Source: JAOTVV01 sp041602035 (GTDB lineage: Bacteria > Gemmatimonadota > Gemmatimonadetes > Gemmatimonadales > GWC2-71-9). Taken from it: 64,000 nucleotides of DNA. Positions 48,218-56,729 of the stretch are shown here, in pieces. How positions within the stretch are numbered: the stretch's first letter is position 1; each line of letters starts with the position of its first letter. The notes under the pieces were generated by a model. It worked only from the letters and a program-made list of their open reading frames with translations, had not been told where the DNA came from and did not search any database. The position numbers were made by a program, and so were the translations under genes. The DNA lies in assembly GCA_041602035.1 (NCBI GenBank), contig JBFIHA010000009.1, forward strand, positions 1 to 64,000, read 5' to 3'.

Positions 48218-50579
48218 GGCGGACCCTCCGTGCAGCCGCGGGGGCTAGTGCCCCCACGGCGACGAACGCGAGACTGAGGAGCGACAGGAGCTTCCCCCGC
48301 CGATAGGCATCGCTGACGAACCGCAACTCGATCACCTCGGCACCCCTCGGGACCGGTACCGACATGAGCGAGACCTCGGCCCTGAGCACTGCCGCGTCCA
48401 CCCCATCCACCGTCGCCCGCCAGTCCGGATACCAGTTCTCTCCTACTAGCACGAATGCATCCCGCGGCGCCGCCGGCACGATCCGGAGGCGCATCGCGCC
48501 GGGCGCCCAGCTCTCGACCCGAACCTCCGCACCGAGCGGCTCGGGCACTTCCGTCATCGCCGGAGGCTCGAGGGGCGCCTCGGGGTCGAGGAGGAGCAGC
48601 CGGTCCGGGTCGGCGAGGGAGCCGGGGTTCACAATCGCCGGGATGGCCTGCTCGTCGGGCGCTTTGACCGCCGCCGGCACCAAGCGCGCCCACCGATGCG
48701 GGCCCGTGCGCTCCCACATGTCTGCGACCACTCCCGGGCCGGTGGGCACACTCTCCAATACGCGCTCAAAGCCCGCCGGTTGCTGGATGCCCGTCGGCGC
48801 GATGAAGTAGCGCACGCCAAAGAGGTCCCAGAGCCGAGGACTGCCCGCATAGCGCCACTCGTTCCGTCCGCCCATGAGCTCGTCGAATCGATGGATTTCG
48901 TTCCCGTGGTAGCCGAGCAGCTGCAGCACGCCGTGCGCCATGAGCACGTTCCCGCGGTACACCTCAGCGCCGGGCACTTGGAGCACGCGAAATGGCCCCG
49001 GTGTGGCCTGGAGCTGAGTGACTACCGGATCCAATGCCAACAACTCGGACTGGATATCCGAGAAGGTCCAAAACGGCCGCACGCTGCGCCATAAATCGGC
49101 CCCGACCACGGCGGGAACCGCGAGGGCAAGCACCAACGCAGGGATTATCGTGCGCCTCCGCGCCTCCACCACCGCACCGATGGCGAGGAGTGCGATCCCG
49201 CTGAGGAGAGCGCCGGTCCGAATGGCGTCCTGCGCGCCATTGACCGCTTGCACGGCTCGGCCCCCCGTTGCCGCCACGCCCTGCGCAAGGATTCGGGCGA
49301 ACCCGCCCACCCCGCCCACGAGGGCTAGGAGGGAAACGACACCACCCATGACGAGCCACACGCGCGCGTGGCCCCACCCCGCCCCACGCTCCAACCGCTC
49401 GACGCCGAAGCCGGCGAATGCCGCGGTCACGAATGCGACGACGTACAGCGCCATGCCCGGGGCCCGCACCTGCTTCATGTACGGCATTACCGCGTACCAC
49501 ACACGGTAGAAGGGGGTCCCGGCACCCAACCCAACGAGCAGGAAGAGCAGTCCGATGCCGGAGAGCCACAACACCAAGCGGCGACGACCGCGGTCGAGCG
49601 CCCCGAGGACCGCCAACGCCAGGACCGCGAGCCCCAGGTACTCCGAGTGGAGTTTGATGGGGTTGCTTGCCCAGTAGGTGCCTTGCTGCGATGCACCCGT
49701 AAACCCCGAGAAGAAGAACTCCGGCACGTGCGACCACGGAATGGCGTACGAGGTCGCACCCTCGAACCCGCGGTACGTCTCGGCGCGCGGTGAGAGCGGG
49801 ATGTGCTCGAAGAACGGGAGCACCTGAATCATGCCGATCCCCACACCCACCACGACTGCCGCCAGCGCCGCGGCGAGGTGAGTGAGCGCCACGCGGCGCG
49901 GCAGCCCCTCACGCTCGCCGAACGCGAGGTACAAGGCGAAGATCGCCGCCGCCACGAGCATGTAGTAGAGCATCTGTGGGTGAGGACTCAGTACCCCCAG
50001 TCCTACCGTGAGCGCGAGGAGGGCGTGCCCTTCCACCCGCCGGCGCCGGAACGCGAGCACCAGAGCAATGAGCGCGAGCGGGAGCAGTGCGGTGACGAAG
50101 AGCTTCCCGTCGTGCCCGGGCGCCACGTAGGAACCGATCACGCCAGAGAGCTGATACGCGAGCCCTCCGGTCAACGCACCCGCCCATGAGACGCGTAGGA
50201 GGCGAAGCAGCAGGTACAAGAAGAAACCGGCCAAGACGTAGTGGACCACGAAGCCCAGGTTCATCGCCAGTCCGGTGGGCAGGACGAGGCGTAGCCAGGC
50301 CGTGGGGTAGAAGATGTCGCCGTGCATCGCGCCCACGAATGGCAGGCCACCGAAGATGGCCGGATTCCAGAGAGGTACGTGACCCAGGGCCTTCCACTGC
50401 TCGGCGGCCCACTGCCGGATGGCAAGCCCGCTTTCATATTGGTCGCTCCACGGACCCGCAACGAACGCACCCGTCCACATGGGCAGCGAGAGCACCGCGA
50501 TTCCCACCGTGAGAAATGCCAGCGCGGCCGACGTCGGCCAGCGAGGCTCGAACGGCGGCGCTTCGTCGAATTCAGGCAC
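48207..50579 (-). CDS. YfhO-family large multi-pass membrane protein
   Basis: A 790-residue protein with about 12 transmembrane helices in the first 490 residues and a large, probably periplasmic domain at about 490-760. The N-terminal block (WNPAIFGGLPFVGAMHGDIFYP) and C-terminal GENWYPDWRATVDGVDA are typical of the YfhO family, GT-C-like integral membrane proteins. YfhO-type enzymes transfer sugars from polyprenyl-phosphate donors to teichoic acids in Firmicutes. In diderms the acceptor is unknown. A neighbouring GT2 that could make such a donor supports this. A final transmembrane helix lies at about 765-783. Confidence 0.75.
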   Translation of the reverse strand: MPEFDEAPPFEPRWPTSAALAFLTVGIAVLSLPMWTGAFVAGPWSDQYESGLAIRQWAAEQWKALGHVPLWNPAIFGGLPFVGAMHGDIFYPTAWLRLVLPTGLAMNLGFVVHYVLAGFFLYLLLRLLRVSWAGALTGGLAYQLSGVIGSYVAPGHDGKLFVTALLPLALIALVLAFRRRRVEGHALLALTVGLGVLSPHPQMLYYMLVAAAIFALYLAFGEREGLPRRVALTHLAAALAAVVVGVGIGMIQVLPFFEHIPLSPRAETYRGFEGATSYAIPWSHVPEFFFSGFTGASQQGTYWASNPIKLHSEYLGLAVLALAVLGALDRGRRRLVLWLSGIGLLFLLVGLGAGTPFYRVWYAVMPYMKQVRAPGMALYVVAFVTAAFAGFGVERLERGAGWGHARVWLVMGGVVSLLALVGGVGGFARILAQGVAATGGRAVQAVNGAQDAIRTGALLSGIALLAIGAVVEARRRTIIPALVLALAVPAVVGADLWRSVRPFWTFSDIQSELLALDPVVTQLQATPGPFRVLQVPGAEVYRGNVLMAHGVLQLLGYHGNEIHRFDELMGGRNEWRYAGSPRLWDLFGVRYFIAPTGIQQPAGFERVLESVPTGPGVVADMWERTGPHRWARLVPAAVKAPDEQAIPAIVNPGSLADPDRLLLLDPEAPLEPPAMTEVPEPLGAEVRVESWAPGAMRLRIVPAAPRDAFVLVGENWYPDWRATVDGVDAAVLRAEVSLMSVPVPRGAEVIELRFVSDAYRRGKLLSLLSLAFVAVGALAPAAARRVRRAD

Positions 50580-51492
50580 GCGGACTCTCCTTGCTTCTCG
50601 CCCGGGTCGCGGCCGCGGCGGCCGCCACCCCGACCTCCATCACGGTCAGGAAGAGACGCGACACGACCGTCACCGCGACGGCGTCTCCCGCCCCCACCAG
50701 GGGCGTCAGCACCGCCACCAAGACCGCTTCGCGCACACCGATCCCGCCCGGAGCGAAGAGCGCGAGCAGGCCCAGGATATACCCGGCCGCAAACGCCGGG
50801 ATCGCGGCGGATAGCTCCAGGGGTGCACCTGTCAGGACGCCGCGCGACAGCAACCAGAACGCGGTTCCGTGCGTGACCCAGCTGGCCAGGGTTGCACCCG
50901 CGGCCAGCAGCACCGGGCCAAGTGGCAGCGGCCGACTGTCGTCACCGCCCCCCAAGAGGCGCAGGACGCGAATGGCACTCGGCTCCCAGACCAGCACCCC
51001 AACCCCGCCAAGCGCCAGCGCGATGGCCGGGACCAAGACCCAGATCTCGGCGGTCCCCGGTACCGCCAACGCGGTCACGGCAGCTCCCGTCGCCACGGCG
51101 AGTGCCTGAATCGCCAGACTCGACGCCGTGGCAGCGCCTGCACTGGCACCGGCGCGCCGGGCGAGTGCCGCGAGCCCCGCAATGGTCCAGACCTTCCCCG
51201 GAATGTACCGCGCGAGGTTTGAGACGGTCCAAATGTATGCCGCCTCACTGTACGGCAGGCGGTCTCCCCATCCCGCCAGGACACGCCGCCACGCCTCGAT
51301 GAGGAGCGCGTAGGTCAGAAGCGTGGTGATCGCGGCCAGCGCTATGGGACCGGGCCGCACTGCCAGGTCCACGCGCAGCGCCCGGAACTCTGCCCAGTTC
51401 TGGGCCAGGGCCCTCCCCACGAAGACCACGAGCGCCACGGCGAGCGCCCCCTGCACCACCCAGACCAGGTAGCGACGATGGTCGCGCCTCAT
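50572..51492 (-). CDS. AglD/LPG-synthase-TM-domain (UPF0104) membrane protein
   Basis: A 306-residue protein with about 8 transmembrane helices, of the lysylphosphatidylglycerol-synthase transmembrane (UPF0104/AglD) type. Markers are NLARYIPGKVWTIAGLAALARRAG (about 92-115), AIPAFAAGYILGLLALFAPGGIGVREAVLVAVL (about 228-260) and the hydrophobic frame. It has no cytoplasmic aminoacyl-transferase domain, so it is not a full MprF. Proteins of this family act as lipid or lipid-linked sugar flippases. It overlaps YfhO by eight bases and the GT4 gene by four. Confidence 0.8.
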   Translation of the reverse strand: MRRDHRRYLVWVVQGALAVALVVFVGRALAQNWAEFRALRVDLAVRPGPIALAAITTLLTYALLIEAWRRVLAGWGDRLPYSEAAYIWTVSNLARYIPGKVWTIAGLAALARRAGASAGAATASSLAIQALAVATGAAVTALAVPGTAEIWVLVPAIALALGGVGVLVWEPSAIRVLRLLGGGDDSRPLPLGPVLLAAGATLASWVTHGTAFWLLSRGVLTGAPLELSAAIPAFAAGYILGLLALFAPGGIGVREAVLVAVLTPLVGAGDAVAVTVVSRLFLTVMEVGVAAAAAATRARSKESPRA

Positions 51493-52679
51493 GCCTGCCC
51501 TCGCGCGCCCACCACCGCATCCGCCCGAAGCTCCCGATAGATGGCGGCGTAGCGTCGGGCCACGGCGTCCGGCGCGAAGCGTTCGAGCGCAAACCGGCGC
51601 CCTTCTCGTCCCATAGCGGCACCACGATCGGGCAGGTTGAGCACCCGGTCGAGTGCCGCGGCCAGCGCCTGGTGATCGGCCGGCGGCACGAGGAGTCCCG
51701 TCGCACCGTCCTCGAGGACATCGGGCAACCCACCGGAGTCAAAGGCCACCACAGGTGTCTCACTGAGCTGCGCCTCGATCGCCACGAGACTCAACCCCTC
51801 GTCTACCGATGGCATGACGAGCACGGTCGCCTGACGGTACAGCTCCGCCAGCCGCGCCTGCGGGAGCAACGGGTGCCAGCGCACGCGGTTCACCACACCG
51901 AGGTCGCGTGCCAGTGACCGCGCCTCGTCGTCCCGGCTTCCCACACCCACCACGACATCCAAGGTGCAATCCGCACGCATCACTGCCATCGCGCGGAGCA
52001 GATGCGCAATGCCTTTTTGGGTATTCAGCTTTCCGACAAAGAGCAGCCGAGCGTCAGCGGGACGACTGGTTGGCGGGGAGAAGAGATCCGGAACGACCGG
52101 CATTGGTGCCACCCGAGGCTCAAGACCGGGCACGAGCGCGGTAGCCTCGCGGGCGAGCCAGCTGGACACCGTGGTTACCCCCGCCGAGCGCGTGAGCACC
52201 CAACGGAAGAGCCGTTGGGCCGCGCCTTGCCCCTGCACGACCCGCACGTCCGACCCGTGCAGGGTGGTGAGACACGGAATGCGCATTACGTGCGCGAGCT
52301 GGGTACCGACGGCGCCCCCAGGAAACCACCAGTGTGCGTGCACGAGCGACGGTCGCCAGCGTCGTGCGAGCGCAATGGCGCGGGCGAACTCGACTGCAAC
52401 GAAGCCGGCCAGTGCGCCGCGCGCGGTCCATGACCCCTTCACCTGCTGCGCCATGGTGCCATCGTAGGCCAGCGTTTCGAACCGCCGCGGCGCATACCGG
52501 AACCGCTCGACCGGGACGCCTTCGAACTCGTCGGCGGGTGACAGCCCCTCCGCCGACGGCGCCAGCACACGCGACTCGATTCCTTCTCCACGCAACGCCA
52601 CCGCCAACCGTAATACGAAGGACCCGACCGGATCGGCGGCGTAGCGGGGAAACGAGTGCGCGAGAACCAGCACCCTCAT
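51489..52679 (-). CDS. GT4-family glycosyltransferase
   Basis: A 396-residue GT-B enzyme of family 4. Its N-terminal domain starts MRVLVLAHSFPRYAADPVGSF and includes LHGSDVRVV. The C-terminal donor domain has FVGKLNTQKGIAHLLRAMAV, then PSVDEGLSLVAIEAQLSETPVVAFDSGGLPDVL with the E-X7-E motif. It probably adds a sugar to a lipid-linked glycan in the cytoplasm. I considered BshA, but its characteristic N-terminus is absent. The gene is coupled on both sides by four-base overlaps. Donor and acceptor are unknown. Confidence 0.85.
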   Translation of the reverse strand: MRVLVLAHSFPRYAADPVGSFVLRLAVALRGEGIESRVLAPSAEGLSPADEFEGVPVERFRYAPRRFETLAYDGTMAQQVKGSWTARGALAGFVAVEFARAIALARRWRPSLVHAHWWFPGGAVGTQLAHVMRIPCLTTLHGSDVRVVQGQGAAQRLFRWVLTRSAGVTTVSSWLAREATALVPGLEPRVAPMPVVPDLFSPPTSRPADARLLFVGKLNTQKGIAHLLRAMAVMRADCTLDVVVGVGSRDDEARSLARDLGVVNRVRWHPLLPQARLAELYRQATVLVMPSVDEGLSLVAIEAQLSETPVVAFDSGGLPDVLEDGATGLLVPPADHQALAAALDRVLNLPDRGAAMGREGRRFALERFAPDAVARRYAAIYRELRADAVVGARGQA

Positions 52680-54136
52680 GCGCCGGTGTCCCCCCGTGGT
52701 GCCACCACTTGGACCGGACGCCCATCTCCGTCTTCCACCTGCAGGTGATACGGGGACGCACCCTCCATACTGACGTCCACCAAGCCCGCCGGCGTCAGCC
52801 CCACCGCCCGTGCGGACCGACGCCAGCGGCGCCAGGCCACCATCGGCTCCAGCGTCGTGATCCAGGGATCCGCAGCGAGTAGCAGATCGAGCAGGCGCGC
52901 GTACGCGTCTGCGGCGCCGGGAAATCCGAGCGCCGGGGCGAGGTTCGGATGCCAGACGCCCACCCAGGCACCATCGACCGCGCGCACCTCCGCCGCCAGG
53001 GCAGCGGCGTCGTCAATCCAGGCATCCGGGTCCTCGATCCCCTGGTACTTGCTCTGCGCCCGGTCCATCCACATGAGCGGTACCTGTTCGAGTCCGGTGG
53101 CCATCTCCGCACCGGCATCCCACCACGGCACGACGTCTGCCACCCCAAGACGGAACCCGTTCCGGTCGGGAAAGCCAAACGTGGCGTCGTACGAGAAACC
53201 GGCGTCCAGCATGCCGCGTTGGGTCGCACCCGGAGCCATGCGCACGTAGTGCTGGCGAACACCCGTGACCGGCCGTCCAACCAGGCGTTCGAGCCGAACG
53301 CGCTGCTCAGCGAACGCGGCGGGACGGTCCCCCGTTTCGAAGCTGCCGTGCAGGGCCATCTCATGTCCCGCGGACACGACGGCCTGGAGCAGGCGTGTGG
53401 CCTTGTCACCGTCCGGACGATAGGTGAGGTCGCCCGCCCGCCTGGTGGCGAACGTTGGTGTGCCACACAGCACGAACCACGTGGAGCGCACCCCCCGTTC
53501 TTTCTCCTGTGCGAGCAGTGTGCGCGCCGCGCGCCACACCGGGTCCCCCCCGATTCCGCGCAGGGCGGCGCCCGCCACGCGGGCGGCAATCCCCACCCTT
53601 CCCTTCCGCAACAGCTCCACTATGCGGAGTCCGGTGAACACGGGCCAGACCTCGACGACGTCGAGGTCGTGCGTGAGTGCCGCCGCCCATCGCTTGCCAT
53701 TGGGCCAGGGCGCCACCGTCCGCACCGGACGTCTGCCCGCCGCGATCACCACCGCCTGCCGTAGCGCGACGCCTGCCAGAGAGACCATCGGCGTTCGCTC
53801 GAGACCCGCTTGCACGGTGGGATTCCGTGCGGAGGGAACGCGACCGTACCGGTCTCGCTCCGTAGCGCCCTGCTCCGCCGTCGCGCCCGCGATCTGCGCA
53901 ATATGCTCGAGTGTCGCCCGCGGCACCCGCACGACACCGTCTCCCGCGTCGACGAACCACTTGTGCGTGGCGAACGCGCGGAGATCAGCCGATGGATCGA
54001 CATCTACGATTTCCAGACGTACCGCGTCCTCAATGTCGGGATCGGCCGGCAGGAGGCGCGACAGATCCGTCAGCACATGCAACGCGTACCGGTCCGCCGC
54101 TCGCAGCTTGTCATGGTTGGGCGGTAGGCGGATCAT
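52676..54136 (-). CDS. Polysaccharide deacetylase-like protein
   Basis: A 486-residue protein. A region at about 150-400 resembles the NodB deacetylase fold but with changed motifs: motif 1 reads ALTHDLDVVEVWP, in place of the usual TFDDG, and the second metal site is GHEMALHGS (HExxxH). VTGVRQHYVRMAPGA and FSYDATFGF continue the fold. It may remove acetyl groups from a glycan or be a non-catalytic homologue. The start ATG 54136 was chosen because the 60 residues of an upstream start at 54316 are unconserved and cover the divergent promoter region. It is the first gene of the minus-strand operon. Confidence 0.7.
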   Translation of the reverse strand: MIRLPPNHDKLRAADRYALHVLTDLSRLLPADPDIEDAVRLEIVDVDPSADLRAFATHKWFVDAGDGVVRVPRATLEHIAQIAGATAEQGATERDRYGRVPSARNPTVQAGLERTPMVSLAGVALRQAVVIAAGRRPVRTVAPWPNGKRWAAALTHDLDVVEVWPVFTGLRIVELLRKGRVGIAARVAGAALRGIGGDPVWRAARTLLAQEKERGVRSTWFVLCGTPTFATRRAGDLTYRPDGDKATRLLQAVVSAGHEMALHGSFETGDRPAAFAEQRVRLERLVGRPVTGVRQHYVRMAPGATQRGMLDAGFSYDATFGFPDRNGFRLGVADVVPWWDAGAEMATGLEQVPLMWMDRAQSKYQGIEDPDAWIDDAAALAAEVRAVDGAWVGVWHPNLAPALGFPGAADAYARLLDLLLAADPWITTLEPMVAWRRWRRSARAVGLTPAGLVDVSMEGASPYHLQVEDGDGRPVQVVAPRGDTGA

Positions 54137-54194
54137 CGACCCTGGCCGTCTGTCTGTGGTAGGTGAACGGAAATGGCGCGACGAAAGGTCTCGC

Positions 54195-54211
54195 GATTCT
54201 CTGGGAGAATC
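54195..54211. promoter_or_regulatory. Palindrome in the divergent promoter region
   Basis: GATTCTC-TGG-GAGAATC is a perfect 7-base inverted repeat with a three-base gap. It lies between the deacetylase-like gene (start 54136, minus) and the acyltransferase gene (start 54345, plus), 59 and 134 bases from the two starts. It could be an operator controlling both. A possible -10 TATATT with an extended TGC at 54257-54265 would serve the plus-strand gene. Confidence 0.45.
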
Positions 54212-54344
54212 AATCCCACCGACGGCGCAACGCGGCAGCGGCGACCCGGTGGCGCGTGCTATATTCCGTCGTTCTCCACGCGCCCGCCGGTGTGCAAATC
54301 GCCACCCGACGGCCACTGGCTCTCGACCTCAACCGCTCAGTGAC

Positions 54345-55400
54345 GTGGCCCGCACACTGCTTCCCAGAGACCGGATCCCCATCCGTCACCTCGTCTTCTT
54401 CGGCTGGTTGCCGAGCCCGCTGAAGGTGCTCGCGTACCGTCTCTTCCTGGGGTACCGCGTCGGGCGCGGTGTGAAGATCAGCTTCGGCGGCGTCGTCGTC
54501 GGGAAGGACGTCGAGCTGGGCGATCACGTGGAGATTGGACTTCTCGCTATCGTGCAGGGGCGGCGCATCCGCATGGGGAGGCACGCCACAGTCGGGACGC
54601 TGAGCTACATCGCCTGCGAGCAGATCGAGATCGGCGAAGACGCGAAGATCCGCGAGCAGGTCTATGTGGGTGGTCCGCAGCTTCCCGAGTCGAAGTTCAC
54701 GCTCGGCAACCGCACGATCGTCCTTCAGATGGCGTTCATCAACCCGACCAAGCCGGTGACGATCGGCGACGACACGGGCATTGGGGGGCACTGCCTCATC
54801 TTCACGCATGGCGCATGGCTCAACCAGTTGGACGGATACCCGGTGACCTACGAGCCGGTCACCTTGGGCAAGAGCGTGTGGCTGCCGTGGCGCGTGTTCC
54901 TCATGCCTGGCACGACCATCGGTGACGGGTCGGTAATCGGCGCCAACTCGCTGGTATCGGGAACCATTCCGCCCTTCAGTCTCGCCGTCGGCAGTCCTGC
55001 GAAGGTCATCCGGCGCGCACCGGATTTCCCACGCCACCTCACCGACGACGACCGTACGGCATTGGTGGCCACGATGGTCTCGGAGTTCGAGCGGCTCGTC
55101 GTGCACGGTGGGTTTCGTGTCGAGGATACGACCGGCGAGCGGCACTACGTGCGCGACGGCAAGCGATGGCGCCTGATTTGGCGACGCGCCGGGACGGCGA
55201 GCGAGCCCGACGCGCGGCGGGGTGATACCGTCCTGTCCGAGGTCGCGCTCACCGACGCGGAGCGAGCGCGGTATCGCCACGCGGGCGTCTACTGGCTGGA
55301 TCTGGCGGGACGTACACGGAGTCCGACGGGTTCACCGCTTACCGAAGAGCTGGCCCAGTTCCTCGGCCGCTACGGGATCCGGCTGCCGCGGGACGGGTGA
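54345..55400 (+). CDS. Hexapeptide-repeat acyltransferase with C-terminal extension
   Basis: A 351-residue protein. Residues about 20-220 are a left-handed beta-helix acyltransferase of the WbbJ/maltose-acetyltransferase type (VGKDVELGDHVEIGLLAIV; IGDDTGIGGHCLIFTHGAWLN, with a likely catalytic histidine; GDGSVIGANSLVSGTIPPFSLAVGSPAKVI). The remaining about 130 residues have no recognised domain. It probably O- or N-acetylates a sugar of the neighbouring glycan pathway, and it is transcribed divergently from it. GTG 54345 was chosen as the first plausible start. The N-terminal limit is uncertain. Confidence 0.8.
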   Translation: MARTLLPRDRIPIRHLVFFGWLPSPLKVLAYRLFLGYRVGRGVKISFGGVVVGKDVELGDHVEIGLLAIVQGRRIRMGRHATVGTLSYIACEQIEIGEDAKIREQVYVGGPQLPESKFTLGNRTIVLQMAFINPTKPVTIGDDTGIGGHCLIFTHGAWLNQLDGYPVTYEPVTLGKSVWLPWRVFLMPGTTIGDGSVIGANSLVSGTIPPFSLAVGSPAKVIRRAPDFPRHLTDDDRTALVATMVSEFERLVVHGGFRVEDTTGERHYVRDGKRWRLIWRRAGTASEPDARRGDTVLSEVALTDAERARYRHAGVYWLDLAGRTRSPTGSPLTEELAQFLGRYGIRLPRDG

Positions 55401-55401
55401 C

Positions 55402-55423
55402 CGGGCTGGCGTGCAACAGCCCG
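55402..55423 (+). terminator. Terminator-like hairpin after the acyltransferase gene
   Basis: CGGGCTG (55402-55408) pairs with CAGCCCG (55417-55423) around an 8-base loop, starting one base after the stop codon. No T-run follows. It lies between converging genes. Confidence 0.5.
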
Positions 55424-55457
55424 AACACGCTGTGCCCGCGCGAGCACCGCGCTGGGG

Positions 55458-56666
55458 TCAGCGGACGAACGTGACCCACCCACTCTCGTTGGCGATCACG
55501 GCCCAGGTGCCAAAGAAGTCGAACGCAATGCGGCGCGGAACACCACCGGTGGCAATGGTGCCGACAACCGTGTGGCTCGGCCGGTCGACCACCTGGACGA
55601 CCCCCGCGGAGGGCACGCCCACGTACAGCTGGCGCCCGTCCGGACTCAGGGCGAGTCCGAACCCGACGGACGCACCGGGAATCGAGGTCACGCCTCCCGT
55701 CGCGATATCGATGACCTTGAGATCACCGGCCTCGTCGGCTACGTAGAGCGCGTCGCCTTCCGGCGTGACGACGATTCCTTGCAGCGCCCCCCCAGGTGTG
55801 AGCATCCGCGCTCGTTGGCGGGTGTCCGTGTTCACCTCGCTGATGGTCCCGCCAAAGAAGGCCGTGACGAACAGTCGGGGCTCGGATGGATCGAGCGCCA
55901 GCCCGTTGGGTGCGTCGCCCACGGGAACGAGCGTGACCTCCGTCTTGAGGGTGACGTCGACGACCGCGAGGAGGTTGGTGTTGAGCGTAGTGTAAATGGC
56001 CGCACCATCCTCCGACGCAAGTACGGCAAATGGATCACCGCTGACCACCACGGAGGCCTCCTGCCGTGAGGTAGGGACGTCGATGATACCGACCGTCCCA
56101 CTCAACTGGTTGGCCACGTACGCGCGCGCGCCAGCGGGATCGAACGCGACCGACGTCGGTGCAGACCCCACGGGAATTGCACCGCTCAGATCGGTTTGCG
56201 GGAGCACGCTCCAACTGACGGTTGCCGCATCGAGTCGTGTCACGTACACGTGACCGGCTCTGCCCACGGCAAGTCCGAACGGCCTTCCCGCCAATGGCGT
56301 CGTTGCGTGAATCGTTCCGGCGGGATGGGAGAACACCAGTATCGTGACCACGGCGGTCAGCGCCTCCACCGATACCCGAATCCTGGCACTGCCCGCCGGA
56401 CCGACCGAGGTTACCAGACCGGCCGCGGACACCGTGACGACAGCCGGGTCCAGCGATTGGAAGCTCGGTGCGAGACCGGCGATCGGAGTGCTGTCAGCCG
56501 CGAGCACCGTGACGGCGAGTTGCGTGGTCTCGCTGGACACCATCGCCACGGTGTCCGACACGACGAGGTAGGTCGGGACCTTGGGTGCGATCCCCTCTCC
56601 ACAGCCCGCATAAGCTGTCAACGCCGCCAAGGCGAATACGCGCAGAGGGGTCGCGAGTCTGGACAT
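55458..56666 (-). CDS. Beta-propeller lipoprotein with N-terminal Big_2-type domain
   Basis: A 402-residue protein with a lipoprotein-like signal (FALAALTAYAGC, lipid-attachment cysteine about 22). An Ig-like Big_2 domain follows at about 30-115 (TVAMVSSETTQLAVTVLA; VVTVSAAGLVTSVGPAGSARIRV). A YncE/NHL-type beta-propeller at about 118-402 has repeated blades such as PTSVAFDPAGARAYVANQLSGTVGIIDV and LALSPDGRQLYVGVPSAGVVQVVD. Such proteins are surface or periplasmic and bind glycans or proteins. It sits at the end of the rpoN/lpt operon, 63 bases after the preceding gene's stop codon. Function unknown. Confidence 0.8.
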   Translation of the reverse strand: MSRLATPLRVFALAALTAYAGCGEGIAPKVPTYLVVSDTVAMVSSETTQLAVTVLAADSTPIAGLAPSFQSLDPAVVTVSAAGLVTSVGPAGSARIRVSVEALTAVVTILVFSHPAGTIHATTPLAGRPFGLAVGRAGHVYVTRLDAATVSWSVLPQTDLSGAIPVGSAPTSVAFDPAGARAYVANQLSGTVGIIDVPTSRQEASVVVSGDPFAVLASEDGAAIYTTLNTNLLAVVDVTLKTEVTLVPVGDAPNGLALDPSEPRLFVTAFFGGTISEVNTDTRQRARMLTPGGALQGIVVTPEGDALYVADEAGDLKVIDIATGGVTSIPGASVGFGLALSPDGRQLYVGVPSAGVVQVVDRPSHTVVGTIATGGVPRRIAFDFFGTWAVIANESGWVTFVR

Positions 56667-56729
56667 GCGCAGCCGGGCATCAGCCGACGGCGGGAGGAGT
56701 CCCGTCGGGTCCTCAGACCTTCGGTACTA

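Noticed and set aside
51489..52679. The GT4 gene as BshA, partner of bshC
   Set aside because: BshA has a distinct N-terminal glycine-rich segment and is usually linked to bshB. This gene sits in the glycan cassette and its start reads MRVLVLAHSFPRY.
53424..54344. The long upstream extension of the acyltransferase frame
   Set aside because: It runs opposite the deacetylase gene in a GC-rich stretch and would remove the divergent promoter region.
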